The notes beneath the pieces were generated by a model that was given only the letters and a program-made list of their open reading frames with translations, was not told the origin of the DNA and made no database searches. 47,808 nt of DNA, from NCBI GenBank assembly GCA_002733575.1, contig NVWB01000029.1:1-47808 (forward strand). The letters run 5' to 3'. This DNA comes from Blastopirellula sp. Lineage in GTDB: Bacteria > Planctomycetota > Planctomycetia > Pirellulales > Pirellulaceae. The translations under genes and the position numbers were made by a program. Each line of letters opens with the position of its first letter. The stretch's first letter is position 1. Positions 1-7,727 of this stretch are shown here, in pieces.

Positions 1-244
1 TGTGATGGCCGGAATCTTTGGAAATCTGTATGATCGCCTCGGTTTATCAGGAGTGGTTCATATTGTCTCAGGTAATCCAGGTGTGCGTGATTGGATTGCG
101 GTGCAGTATATAACTGCCACCGAGCCCTATCGCTGGCCCAACTTTAATATCGCTGATTGCTTCTTGGTTTGCGGGGCTATTTTGCTTCTCTTGCATGCCT
201 TCTTTGCCCAACCACCCGTCGAAGAGCGGGCAAAAACCCCCTAA
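1..244 (+). CDS. lspA: Lipoprotein signal peptidase, C-terminal part (5' end outside window)
   Basis: This is the last ~80 residues of signal peptidase II, the inner-membrane aspartic protease that cleaves prolipoprotein signal peptides. The visible part has the family motif GNLYDRL (usually GN..DR, carrying one catalytic Asp) and, after a long periplasmic loop, FNIADCFLVCGA, which carries the second Asp and begins the last membrane helix (LVCGAILLLLHAFF). The reading frame is open to the window edge, so the start is upstream. A lipoprotein substrate is predicted in this window (36449-39193). The protein ends in a short hydrophilic tail. Confidence is high because both Asp motifs are in the right order and spacing to the C terminus. 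Confidence 0.93.
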   Translation, partial: VMAGIFGNLYDRLGLSGVVHIVSGNPGVRDWIAVQYITATEPYRWPNFNIADCFLVCGAILLLLHAFFAQPPVEERAKTP

Positions 245-501
245 CCCGATTTGGCTGTAAATTACGATGTTGGCCAGTATTTCGGTTGTTTTTCGTGATT
301 CTCTGATTTTATTCATTGAAAAATCCTTACCTGCACCGGAGAATAAGGCATGGAGAATAAAGTGGTTAATTTCAATGAATTTTCTGCTAGATTCTAGTCG
401 TTAGTTTATTCTCAGATTCAGGGCAATGAATCGGGAAATAGTAGAGAACTCCTCTACGGTTACTATGACTTATTGCGTAAAATGCGCACAAGGACAGCTG
501 C
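245..501. other. Intergenic stretch without a recognised gene
   Basis: This A+T-rich gap lies between lspA and the Rrf2-type regulator. I see no credible coding frame. A 9-base direct repeat GGAGAATAA occurs at 339-347 and 352-360. The promoter of the regulator should lie in its right half, but no clear -35/-10 pair can be picked by eye. Confidence 0.5.
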
Positions 502-525
502 ACAGTGTGCGATATTGCACTCTGT
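502..525. promoter_or_regulatory. Inverted repeat, candidate operator of the Rrf2-type regulator
   Basis: The arms ACAGTGTGC and GCACTCTGT match at 8 of 9 positions as an inverted repeat around the 6-base spacer GATATT. The site ends 36 bases before the ATG of the regulator. Rrf2 proteins bind as dimers to dyads and often autoregulate, so this is a reasonable operator. The role is inferred; only the dyad is observed. Confidence 0.4.
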
Positions 526-561
526 AAAAAACTACAGTGTAAACAAATTAAGGGCTATATT

Positions 562-1029
562 ATGAAATTATCAAGAACCGTTGCGTATGCGCTTCAGGCG
601 ACTTTGCAATTGGCTGAGACAAACTCACCTGTACCTGTGCCTTGTAGCCAGTTGGCGAACAAAGGCGAAATGCCAGAGCGCTTTTTACTACAGGTGCTAA
701 GAAGCTTAGTCACCCACGGGGTACTTAGAAGTACACGTGGCGTTGATGGTGGATACACACTTGTCCGCCCAGCCTCTGAGATCTCGTTGCTAGATATCAT
801 TGAGGCCATTGATGGCCCAATGGATACGCATTTGCCGCTGGAAGGCAAGCTCAATGAGGCTTTCAAGGGAAATCTGCAACAAGCCATCTCAGGTGTCACA
901 GATTCTGCCAGAAAACAGTTGTCTGATATCAAAATCTCGCAATTAATAGCGACAGATGCTGAGCCGAGTGACTCTGCTTCGAGTGGCGAGGCAAACCGAA
1001 TTGCTGACCAAATACCAACCCAAAGTTGA
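562..1029 (+). CDS. Rrf2-family winged-helix transcriptional regulator
   Basis: The N-terminal ~85 residues match the Rrf2 fold: MKLSRTVAYALQATLQLA, then the recognition region (PERFLLQVLRSLVTHGVLRS), the wing (RGVDGGYTLVRP) and ISLLDIIEAIDGP. The family includes IscR, NsrR and RirA, many of which sense through an Fe-S cluster held by three cysteines around residues 90-110. Those cysteines are absent here; the only Cys is near residue 28. The C-terminal ~50 residues are polar and probably disordered. I chose the ATG at 562 because it begins exactly at the family N terminus and has TAAGGG just upstream; a GTG at 505 would start inside the dyad. It is transcribed alone. The effector is unknown. 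Confidence 0.85.
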   Translation: MKLSRTVAYALQATLQLAETNSPVPVPCSQLANKGEMPERFLLQVLRSLVTHGVLRSTRGVDGGYTLVRPASEISLLDIIEAIDGPMDTHLPLEGKLNEAFKGNLQQAISGVTDSARKQLSDIKISQLIATDAEPSDSASSGEANRIADQIPTQS

Positions 1030-1130
1030 TCTTTTATTCCTAGAAGAATCAATTTTCATGGTAAATGATCTGCGGTGAAGAGGGCATCAGGGCTTGATAT
1101 TTAGGGTCGAAGTGATTTATCCTTTCGACC

Positions 1131-1949
1131 ATGAACACTCAAACCAGTACACCGCAGATTGATAACCGACTAGAACTTGCCAAGCGACTAGCGATTGAAG
1201 CTGGTAAAGGCACTTTGGAGTTTTTCCAAAGTGCTGACTTGGCGGTTGAATCGAAGTCCGATGATTCACCCGTGACCGTGGCGGACAAAAATGCGGAGCA
1301 ATTTATCCGCAGTCAGCTTGCATCCCATTTCCCAGATGATGGAATTATTGGCGAAGAATTTGGCGAATCCGCAGGCACTAGTGGATATCGGTGGATCGTC
1401 GATCCGATTGATGGCACGAAATCTTTTATCTCAGGCGTGCCACTCTATGGCACGCTAATTGGTGTTGAGCACGAAGGTAAAAGCCTGATTGGGGTGATCT
1501 ACATTCCCTGCTTAGACGAATGCGTCTACGCGGCCAAAGGGCAGGGTGCTTGGTATGTCCAGGGCGATAAAGCCCCGGTCAGAGCACAGGTGAGTGACTG
1601 CAAAACGCTCAAGCAAGGACTGTTTGTCACTTCGCAAGTGAGCACTTTTGCAGCACGTAACGCGAGTGCAGCCTTTGGTCGACTTGAAGAAAGTGCTTAT
1701 ATCACAAGAACTTGGGGCGATTGCTACGGGTATCTATTGGTGGCCACAGGCCGGGCGGCTGCCATGGTCGATCCGATGATGAGCGTCTGGGATGCCGCTG
1801 CACTTCAGCCGATCATGGAAGAAGCAGGCGGCACGTTTACTGATTGGAGTGGCAAGCCTACCATCTTCAGTGGAGAAGGAATTGGGACCAATGGCCATGT
1901 TTTGGAAGAAGTATTGGCCATTTGCCAAGATTACCCCGCTTTGAGCTAA
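1131..1949 (+). CDS. hisN: Inositol-monophosphatase-family phosphatase, probably histidinol-phosphatase
   Basis: This 272-residue protein belongs to the Mg2+/Li+-dependent FIG superfamily. Metal-binding motifs are intact: GEEFGE (residues 74-79), WIVDPIDGTKSF (88-99, with the two metal-binding Asp at 91 and 94), and WDAAALQPIMEEAGG (220-234). The block WGDCYGYLLVATGRA and the overall pattern resemble the HisN subgroup, which dephosphorylates L-histidinol phosphate in histidine synthesis, more than true inositol monophosphatases. No other his genes are nearby, so substrate assignment rests on the subfamily pattern; a general inositol or sugar phosphatase is the alternative. It seems monocistronic. 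The ATG at 1131 has no clear Shine-Dalgarno site. Confidence 0.8.
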   Translation: MNTQTSTPQIDNRLELAKRLAIEAGKGTLEFFQSADLAVESKSDDSPVTVADKNAEQFIRSQLASHFPDDGIIGEEFGESAGTSGYRWIVDPIDGTKSFISGVPLYGTLIGVEHEGKSLIGVIYIPCLDECVYAAKGQGAWYVQGDKAPVRAQVSDCKTLKQGLFVTSQVSTFAARNASAAFGRLEESAYITRTWGDCYGYLLVATGRAAAMVDPMMSVWDAAALQPIMEEAGGTFTDWSGKPTIFSGEGIGTNGHVLEEVLAICQDYPALS

Positions 1950-2020
1950 CTATTGTGGCTTAGGGTGTTTAGTCCGAATAAATTGTCTGTTTGTTTTTCG
2001 TCACTTGGCTGCTAGTGCGG

Positions 2021-2048
2021 TTGCAGGCCGGCGCCAAACCGGTAGAAT
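2021..2048 (+). promoter_or_regulatory. Candidate sigma-70-type promoter of rpmB
   Basis: TTGCAG (2021-2026) and TAGAAT (2043-2048) are spaced by 16 bases and lie 52 bases before the rpmB ATG. The -10 matches consensus at 5 of 6 positions; the -35 is weaker. The intervening run is G+C-rich. Position and orientation fit a ribosomal protein gene. Not tested. Confidence 0.45.
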
Positions 2049-2100
2049 AGTCCGTTTCGATAACGTCTTTTACAGTAAGCAGAGTAAGGAATAGAATTCC

Positions 2101-2379
2101 ATGGCTAAGTCATGCCAAGTTTGTGGTAAATCTCCCCAAGTAGGTAACAAGGTACAAACTCGCGGTAAAGCGAAGTATTTGGGTGGTGTTGGTACGAAAA
2201 AAACAGGTATCACAAAACGCAAATTCCGGCCCAACCTGCAACACGTCAAAGTGGTAACGACTAACGGAACCCACAAATCCATGCAGGTATGTGTTCAGTG
2301 CATTCGCAGTGGTCGCATCAAAAAAGTTGTGCGTCATAAGCCGTTTAAGTTGCCATCCGAGGAAAAGGCAGCCAAGTAG
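2101..2379 (+). CDS. rpmB: 50S ribosomal protein L28
   Basis: This 92-residue basic protein is bacterial L28 (bL28), a large-subunit protein. The N terminus MAKSCQVCGK and the RGKAKYLGGVGTK and KRKFRPNLQ blocks are diagnostic. It is the zinc-ribbon-type paralog: CxxC at residues 5 and 8 and CxxC at 64 and 67 can hold one Zn2+. In many bacteria Cys-containing and Cys-free forms of L28 are exchanged under zinc limitation, so this copy implies a zinc-dependent form. An AAGGA Shine-Dalgarno site sits 10 bases before the ATG. gatC follows after 95 bases with a hairpin in between. Confidence 0.96.
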   Translation: MAKSCQVCGKSPQVGNKVQTRGKAKYLGGVGTKKTGITKRKFRPNLQHVKVVTTNGTHKSMQVCVQCIRSGRIKKVVRHKPFKLPSEEKAAK

Positions 2380-2417
2380 TCGTATTTGCGTTTGGCAAAA
2401 CGACTCCGCGCCTAATC

Positions 2418-2439
2418 GGGTTCTCAATGCTGAGAACCC
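2418..2439 (+). terminator. Stem-loop between rpmB and gatC
   Basis: GGGTTCTCA and TGAGAACCC form a perfect 9-base stem with the tetraloop ATGC. Only a short, interrupted T stretch (ATTTCTG) follows, so it is a weak terminator or attenuator that would separate rpmB from gatCAB expression. Confidence 0.5.
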
Positions 2440-2474
2440 ATTTCTGATTCGATTCTTGCATAAGGTTCTACCCT

Positions 2475-2765
2475 ATGAGTCTCTCGCGCGAAGATGTAGA
2501 AAAAGTGTCGCTCTTGTCTCGTCTCAAATTATCAGAAGACGAGCTTGTGGTGATGACCGATCAAATGAGTCGGATCATTGATTACATCGACCTGCTCAGC
2601 GAAGTAAATACCGACGATGTGGAGCCGATGACACACGCGGTCGAACAGTTCAATGTATTTGCTGACGATGTGGTTCATCAGTCTTTACCACGAGATGAAG
2701 CACTGGCCAACGCTCCGAAACGAGATGACGAGTGTTTCCATGTACCCGCAGTTCTGGGCGACTAG
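2475..2765 (+). CDS. gatC: Asp-tRNA(Asn)/Glu-tRNA(Gln) amidotransferase subunit C
   Basis: This 96-residue protein is GatC, the small subunit that clamps GatA to GatB in the GatCAB complex. The N terminus MSLSREDVEKVSLLSRL matches the family start, followed by the central helix (MSRIIDYIDLLSEVNTDDV) and the conserved ending LPRDEALANAPKRDDE.CFHVPAVL. The length is normal. It precedes gatA by 105 bases, so gatC, gatA and gatB lie in the usual order, probably as one unit. Presence of GatCAB implies that Gln-tRNA and/or Asn-tRNA is made by the indirect route from misacylated precursors. Confidence 0.95.
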   Translation: MSLSREDVEKVSLLSRLKLSEDELVVMTDQMSRIIDYIDLLSEVNTDDVEPMTHAVEQFNVFADDVVHQSLPRDEALANAPKRDDECFHVPAVLGD

Positions 2766-2870
2766 TCATTCAAGGCTTCTCAATTTCTCTCTATGAGAAT
2801 TGAACTTTCCCTTTGAATTGCCCTCAATACTCATATTGCACTTTCAACACTGATCACAACTTGGCTTCCT

Positions 2871-4412
2871 ATGTCATTGATTCAACTAACTGCGACTGAT
2901 CTTCTCAAGAAACTATCCGCGGGCGAAGTCACATCGGTGGAGGTGACCCAGGCTTTTCTTGATCAAATTGAGTCAGCCGATAAACAAGTAGGTGCGTTCC
3001 TGTCAGTCACTAAAGACTCGGCACTCGAACAAGCGGCCGATGTCGATAGCCGGCGCAAAGCGGGTAAACCCGTTGGATTGCTAGGTGGCGTGCCGGTTGC
3101 GATTAAAGATTTACTGTGTACTAAAGGGCAAGTGACCACCTGCGCTTCAAAGATGCTAGAGAACTTTATTCCGCCTTACGATGCCACGGTGGTTCGCAAA
3201 ATTCGTGAAGCCGATGGTGTACTCATCGGCAAGACCAACATGGATGAGTTTGCCATGGGCGGTTCGACTGAGAACTCGGCGCTAGGAAAAACCAGTAACC
3301 CTTGGAACCTTGACTGCGTGCCAGGTGGTTCCAGTGGTGGTGCGGCCGCTTGTGTGGCAGCTTCGATGGCGCCGCTTTCTATCGGAACAGACACCGGTGG
3401 TTCAATTCGCCAGCCAGCCGGTTTTTGTGGTGTAACTGGTTTGAAACCAACGTATGGTCGAGTAAGTCGTTTCGGCTTAATCGCGTTTGCTTCTAGCTTA
3501 GATCAAATTGGGCCGATGGCACGCACCGCAGAAGATGCGGCTTTGCTGCTAGAGGCGATTTCCGGTCATGACCCGATGGACTCCACATCGGCCAATGTCG
3601 CTTCGCCACAGTTCTCACAAACCGTAGGCAAACCGCTCGAAGGATTGCGGATTGGTCTGGTGAAAGAACATTTTGGTGATGGGCTCGATAGCGAAGTTGA
3701 AGCGACTGTGCGAGAAGCGGTCAAAGTTTATCAATCGCTAGGAGCGACCATCAGCGATGTTTCGCTGCCACACAACAAGTATGCGATTGCCACCTATTAC
3801 ATCATCGCCCCGAGTGAAGCTTCCAGTAACTTGGCTCGCTACGATGGCGTCCATTATGGACATCGTTGTGATGAAAAACAAATGATCGAACAACTGGCGG
3901 CTGAGAAAAAAGCGTTTGAAGAATCAGGCGATGAAGAGGGTTTGCGAAACATGGATACTTCCTTGGTTCGCATGTACCGTCAAAGCCGGGCCGAAGGATT
4001 AGGGCCTGAAGTCAAACGCCGCATTATGCTGGGTACCTACACTTTGAGTGCGGGTTACTATGATGCGTATTACTTAAAGGCACTCAAAGTTCGACGGCTG
4101 ATTCGTCAAGATTACGATACCGCGTTTAAAGAGGTTGATTTAATTGTTGGCCCAACCACGCCTTCCACTGCGTTTAAAACCGGTGCGAAAACCGACGACC
4201 CACTCTCGATGTACTTAGAAGATCTTTACACAGTGAGCGCCAACTTGGCGGGTGTCGGAGGGATTTCTATTCCTTGCGGATTCTCCACTACTGGCATGCC
4301 GATTGGGTTGCAGTTGCAGGCCCCGCCGTTGGCTGAAGAAAAATTATTGCAGGCGTCACATATGTTCCAACAAGCAACCGATTGGCACACACGGAGACCG
4401 GAACTGTCATGA
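2871..4412 (+). CDS. gatA: Asp-tRNA(Asn)/Glu-tRNA(Gln) amidotransferase subunit A
   Basis: This 513-residue amidase-signature protein hydrolyses glutamine and feeds ammonia to GatB. The Ser-cisSer-Lys triad is intact: Lys79 (VAIKDLL), Ser154 (PGGSSGGAAA) and the nucleophile Ser178 (IGTDTGGSIRQPA), at the same numbers as in well-studied GatA proteins. GVTGLKPTYGRVSRFGL and the C-terminal SVSANLAGVGGISIPCGF-like block (with T for S at the start) are also typical. The stop codon overlaps the gatB start in an ATGA arrangement, showing translational coupling. No truncation or odd composition is seen. Confidence 0.97.
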   Translation: MSLIQLTATDLLKKLSAGEVTSVEVTQAFLDQIESADKQVGAFLSVTKDSALEQAADVDSRRKAGKPVGLLGGVPVAIKDLLCTKGQVTTCASKMLENFIPPYDATVVRKIREADGVLIGKTNMDEFAMGGSTENSALGKTSNPWNLDCVPGGSSGGAAACVAASMAPLSIGTDTGGSIRQPAGFCGVTGLKPTYGRVSRFGLIAFASSLDQIGPMARTAEDAALLLEAISGHDPMDSTSANVASPQFSQTVGKPLEGLRIGLVKEHFGDGLDSEVEATVREAVKVYQSLGATISDVSLPHNKYAIATYYIIAPSEASSNLARYDGVHYGHRCDEKQMIEQLAAEKKAFEESGDEEGLRNMDTSLVRMYRQSRAEGLGPEVKRRIMLGTYTLSAGYYDAYYLKALKVRRLIRQDYDTAFKEVDLIVGPTTPSTAFKTGAKTDDPLSMYLEDLYTVSANLAGVGGISIPCGFSTTGMPIGLQLQAPPLAEEKLLQASHMFQQATDWHTRRPELS

Positions 4413-5884
4413 GCGAAAGTTTGCCCTACAAAATTGTGATTGGACTAGAAGTCCACGTTCAACTGGCGACCAAAACCAAGCTGTTTTGTCGTTGTAGCAC
4501 CGAATATGGAAACGCGCCGAACACGCAAACCTGCCCGGTTTGCTTGGCCATGCCTGGCGCGATGCCGGTGATGAACCGCGAAGCATTCCAGCTTGGCATG
4601 CGAACCGCATGTGCGTTGGATTTACAGATTCCGCTGTTCACCAAATGGGATCGAAAAAACTATTATTACCCCGACTTGCCCAAGGGTTATCAAATTAGTC
4701 AATTTGATTTGCCGATGTCGGAAAAAGGGACGCTGTATATTAGCGATCCTAAAGGCCGGTTTGAGCCAAAAGACGTTGGCATTATCCGTGCTCATCTTGA
4801 AGAAGATGCTGGCAAGAGTATGCATGATGAAGCCAACGGTAAAGCCGACAGTCGCATCGATTTAAATCGCTGTGGCACGCCGCTGCTGGAAATCGTCAGT
4901 GAACCAGACATGAGTTCGCCTGAAGAGGCCAAAGCCTATCTGGAAGAACTCAAATTAATTTTGAGCTACCTGGGTGTTTCAGACTGCAACATGCAAGAAG
5001 GCTCGTTGCGGGTCGATGCCAATATCAATTTGCATATAGAGACTAAAAACGGAAAGATTGCCACGCCGATTGTGGAAATCAAAAACATGAACAGCTTCCG
5101 TGCGGTTGAGCGAGCCTTGCATTACGAAGCCCCGCGACAATATGACATCTGGCAAGAGACCGGGGGAGTCATCGGAGAAATTTCCAAGGAAACTCGCGGC
5201 TGGGACGACAGCGCACAAGTGACCAGAGCACAGCGCGAAAAAGAAGACATGAGCGACTATCGCTACTTCCCAGAACCTGACTTGGCCCCGGTGACAGTGA
5301 CCGAAGCACAAATTGCCGAAGTCAAAGCCAGCTTGAGTGAGTTGCCCCAACAAATCCGCAAGCGTCTCCAAGCTGATTACAAAATCAGCGAATACGATGC
5401 CGAGGTGATTGTGAACCAAGGCCAAGCCACCGTTGATTACTACGAGGCCCTGGTCTCGAAAGTGAACGATGGCAAACTGGCTGCGAACTGGATTACCCAG
5501 GGCGTGCTGCGGATCTTAAAAGAACAACAAATCGAAATCGATGCGTTCCCGATTACAACAGATCGCTTGGCCGACTTGCTCAGCGCCGTCCAAAACAAAG
5601 AGATCGATACGACCCGTGCCAAAGATGTGTTCGAGAAACTGCTAGAGTCAGAAACCTCGGTCGCAGATATGATGAAAGAGATGGGCATCGAAAAAGTCGA
5701 TGACTCGGCGATTGATTCTCTCTGCCGTGAACTACTAGAAGCCAACCCTAAAGTGGTTGCCGACCTAAAAGCTGGCAAGCAACAAGCTGTCGGATCACTG
5801 ATTGGTCAGGCCAAGAAGAAAAATCCAAATATCGACCCTGGAAGTTTCCGTAAGCTGTGCTTAGAGATTGTTCAGTCGATGTAG
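4409..5884 (+). CDS. gatB: Asp-tRNA(Asn)/Glu-tRNA(Gln) amidotransferase subunit B
   Basis: This 491-residue protein is GatB, which phosphorylates the mischarged aminoacyl-tRNA and transfers ammonia to it. The N-terminal cradle starts YKIVIGLEVHVQLATKTKLF and has the zinc-binding cysteines (CRCSTEYG and TCPVCLAMPG). Further signatures are KNYYYPDLPKGYQISQFD, the acidic HLEEDAGKS and DLNRCGTPLLEIVSEPD. The C terminus is the helical YqeY-like tail that contacts tRNA (QAVGSLIGQAKKKNPN). I chose the ATG at 4409, giving a 4-base overlap with gatA; an in-frame TTG at 4382 is less likely. The gene ends the gatCAB unit. Confidence 0.97.
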   Translation: MSESLPYKIVIGLEVHVQLATKTKLFCRCSTEYGNAPNTQTCPVCLAMPGAMPVMNREAFQLGMRTACALDLQIPLFTKWDRKNYYYPDLPKGYQISQFDLPMSEKGTLYISDPKGRFEPKDVGIIRAHLEEDAGKSMHDEANGKADSRIDLNRCGTPLLEIVSEPDMSSPEEAKAYLEELKLILSYLGVSDCNMQEGSLRVDANINLHIETKNGKIATPIVEIKNMNSFRAVERALHYEAPRQYDIWQETGGVIGEISKETRGWDDSAQVTRAQREKEDMSDYRYFPEPDLAPVTVTEAQIAEVKASLSELPQQIRKRLQADYKISEYDAEVIVNQGQATVDYYEALVSKVNDGKLAANWITQGVLRILKEQQIEIDAFPITTDRLADLLSAVQNKEIDTTRAKDVFEKLLESETSVADMMKEMGIEKVDDSAIDSLCRELLEANPKVVADLKAGKQQAVGSLIGQAKKKNPNIDPGSFRKLCLEIVQSM

Positions 5885-5919
5885 CGCACATGGGTTAACA
5901 CTCAATGGGAGACTAAGTG

Positions 5920-6765
5920 ATGATGTCAACGCAAAATCGTTCTGGCATCATCACCTTGTTGACTGACTTTGGGGCCGGTAGCCCTTATGTGGCGGAAATG
6001 AAAGCCGCGATTCTGACGACTACTTCGCAGGCAACAATTGTCGATCTCACGCATTCGATTGCACCACAAAATATACGCGAAGCGGCTTGGATTCTTGCTC
6101 GAACAGTTCGCAGCTTTCCCGTTGGAACAATTCACGTGGCCGTGGTCGACCCAGGTGTAGGCAGTGATCGCAAGATTGTTGCGGTAGAATGTGGCGGGCA
6201 AATCTTCATTGCACCTGACAACGGGCTCCTCGCGGTAGTGGCTGCCGATGCCGCATTTGACGTGAACAGTTCTGATCCAATGATTCATCAGGTAACCAAC
6301 GCCGATTATTTTCGGGATGCAATCTCTTCAACTTTCCACGGCCGGGACATCATGGCCCCAGTGGCCGCTTATCTGTTGGCCGGTAAGAACCTTGCCAGTT
6401 GTGGACCGAAGCTTGACCGGTTGGCTGACGTCGCTTGGAACCTTGTTCCAAGGTTAATTGACGAATCGACAATATCGGGTGAAGTGGCCTATGTCGATTC
6501 CTTCGGCAACTTGATCACCAACGTGAAGCATACTGATCTGCCAGAGTGTTGGGAATTCTCAAAAGTTAACGTTGAACTGCAAAATGTGAAGATTGAAGGA
6601 ATCGTTCCCACTTATAGTAGTAGTGTGCCAGGTTCAGTTATTGCAATAATTGGCTCTTCCGGGCTGCTAGAAATTTCTGTGGTCAACGGAAATTGTGCCA
6701 AACAACTGCAATGTGGGGCAGGGCAGGGCGTGGTTTTAAAATGTGATTCTCTGTATAAATCATGA
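5920..6765 (+). CDS. S-adenosyl-L-methionine hydroxide adenosyltransferase (DUF62 family)
   Basis: This protein belongs to the DUF62 / fluorinase-like family, which attacks S-adenosylmethionine with hydroxide to give adenosine and methionine. The N-terminal domain shows GIITLLTDFGAGSPYV, the conserved DLTHSIAPQNI, TIHVAVVDPGVGSDRK, APDNGLL and the FHGRDIMAPVAA block containing the conserved Arg-Asp. The C-terminal beta-barrel has YVDSFGNLITNV and a GSSGLLEISV strand. Length (281 residues) is normal. Start options GTG 5917, ATG 5920 and ATG 5923 are nearly equivalent; GGGAG lies just upstream. Its stop overlaps the next gene by an ATGA, and that gene is a second copy of the C-terminal domain. 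The physiological role of this hydrolysis is not well understood. Confidence 0.88.
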   Translation: MMSTQNRSGIITLLTDFGAGSPYVAEMKAAILTTTSQATIVDLTHSIAPQNIREAAWILARTVRSFPVGTIHVAVVDPGVGSDRKIVAVECGGQIFIAPDNGLLAVVAADAAFDVNSSDPMIHQVTNADYFRDAISSTFHGRDIMAPVAAYLLAGKNLASCGPKLDRLADVAWNLVPRLIDESTISGEVAYVDSFGNLITNVKHTDLPECWEFSKVNVELQNVKIEGIVPTYSSSVPGSVIAIIGSSGLLEISVVNGNCAKQLQCGAGQGVVLKCDSLYKS

Positions 6766-7154
6766 TTTTTGAGAACCTATTTACCCCTAGCTTGGCGAAC
6801 CTGCCAGTAGCGGATAAAATCAATGGCTTCTATTGTAATTTCACCAACTTAACGAGATTGTTATCTGTGGCAGGAACAATTAAGGGAACGGTTGTCGATA
6901 TCACCGAGTCAGGCGATGCGGTGACCGATATTGAAAATAGTAGACTGGCAGATGTTCCACGCGATGAGAGTATTTCGATTGCATGTGGTGGCCATAAAAC
7001 CGTGGGCCTTTCTCCTGCTGATCATGACCAGCCAGAGATGACTTACATTGCCGTGTTAGGAAGTAGTGGGTCTCTGGAACTTTCGCTGGTAGGTGATAGT
7101 GCGGCCAAATTTCTGTGCTTAAAAGTTGGCGATCAAGTGAAGATTGCTTGGTAA
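6762..7154 (+). CDS. Stand-alone SAM hydroxide adenosyltransferase C-terminal domain protein
   Basis: This 130-residue protein has no catalytic N-terminal domain but resembles the C-terminal barrel of the preceding enzyme. Both share a start-of-barrel block (GTVVDITESGDAVTDI here, GEVAYVDSFGNLITNV there) and an end block (AVLGSSGSLELSLVGDSAAKFL here, AIIGSSGLLEISVVNGNCAKQL there), followed by a GDQVKI- or GQGVVL-type strand. In the full enzyme this domain helps close the active site at the trimer interface. The ATG at 6762 overlaps the upstream stop, so the two are translationally coupled and may form a complex. The first ~40 residues do not match and could be dispensable; an internal GTG near 6867 is a possible alternative start. 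Function is inferred. Confidence 0.72.
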   Translation: MIFENLFTPSLANLPVADKINGFYCNFTNLTRLLSVAGTIKGTVVDITESGDAVTDIENSRLADVPRDESISIACGGHKTVGLSPADHDQPEMTYIAVLGSSGSLELSLVGDSAAKFLCLKVGDQVKIAW

Positions 7155-7727
7155 AAGTTCTTTCCTTTCTGGATAGATTTCAAAAGTCTCCATGCCGAGT
7201 TTTAACGAAATTGCTGCCATGGTTTTCAGCTTTTTTTCGTCTTCTCAGAAAGGCAATGTCCAGGTTGATCTTGATTTTTTAGTCCCGATAGGGACGTCAT
7301 CGTGTAGCCAGGGGATTTATCCCCTGGAATTTGAAAACCTAAATCCTCAAAGCCCCGGATGGGGCGACATCGATTCAATGCGTTAATTTCAAGCTATAAA
7401 ACAGAGATGTTTCTAACCACGAATCGGCAATTTGAAGCCAAAACATCCTTGACTCGCCTGATGTCGCCCCGTCTGGGGCTTTCTTGAATTGTGGCATATC
7501 GACTCCAAGGAATGAATTCCCTGGCTACATGATATCGTCCCTAGCGGGACTGAGAAAAATTGGATACAAAGCGACGATTTTCGTGAATACACGGAACACG
7601 GAATTCAAAAGTCCTCTTACATCGCCTGCTGAATCAGTGTTGCCATCTGCTCGAACCTCCTCTAGTTTGGTATGCTCATGGATTAGATATTTCGCACTGG
7701 TATTAAGTCTAATTGAACTAACGGGCC
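7155..7727. repeat. Palindromic hairpin-rich repeat element, copy 1 (core 7282-7550)
   Basis: The gap before bioA contains a compound inverted repeat. Six short hairpins occur in mirror order: GTCCC/GGGAC at 7282-7295, CCAGGGGA/CCCCTGG around 7309-7327, GCCCC/GGGGC at 7352-7365, then GCCCC/GGGGC at 7466-7479, an imperfect CCAAGGAATGAATTCCCTGG at 7505-7524 and GTCCC/GGGAC at 7537-7550. The left half is also roughly complementary to the right half, so the whole can fold back on itself. A closely similar copy lies at 9894-10095. A 64-codon open frame at 7192-7386 runs into the first half and is not credible as a gene. The promoter of bioA should lie at 7555-7727; no clear one is visible. Confidence 0.8.

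Noticed and set aside
2976-2983. GCCGATAA octamer inside gatA
   Set aside because: It lies in coding sequence, as does the minus-strand copy at 20229-20236. It shows that the octamer arises by chance and weakens the case at 25209.
3176-3394. Open frames on the strand opposite gatA, gatB and other housekeeping genes
   Set aside because: They are shadows of strongly conserved genes and show no independent protein pattern or start signals.
7192-7386. 64-codon open frame before bioA
   Set aside because: It runs into the palindromic repeat, and the equivalent frame is not kept in the second repeat copy. It has no recognisable protein pattern.
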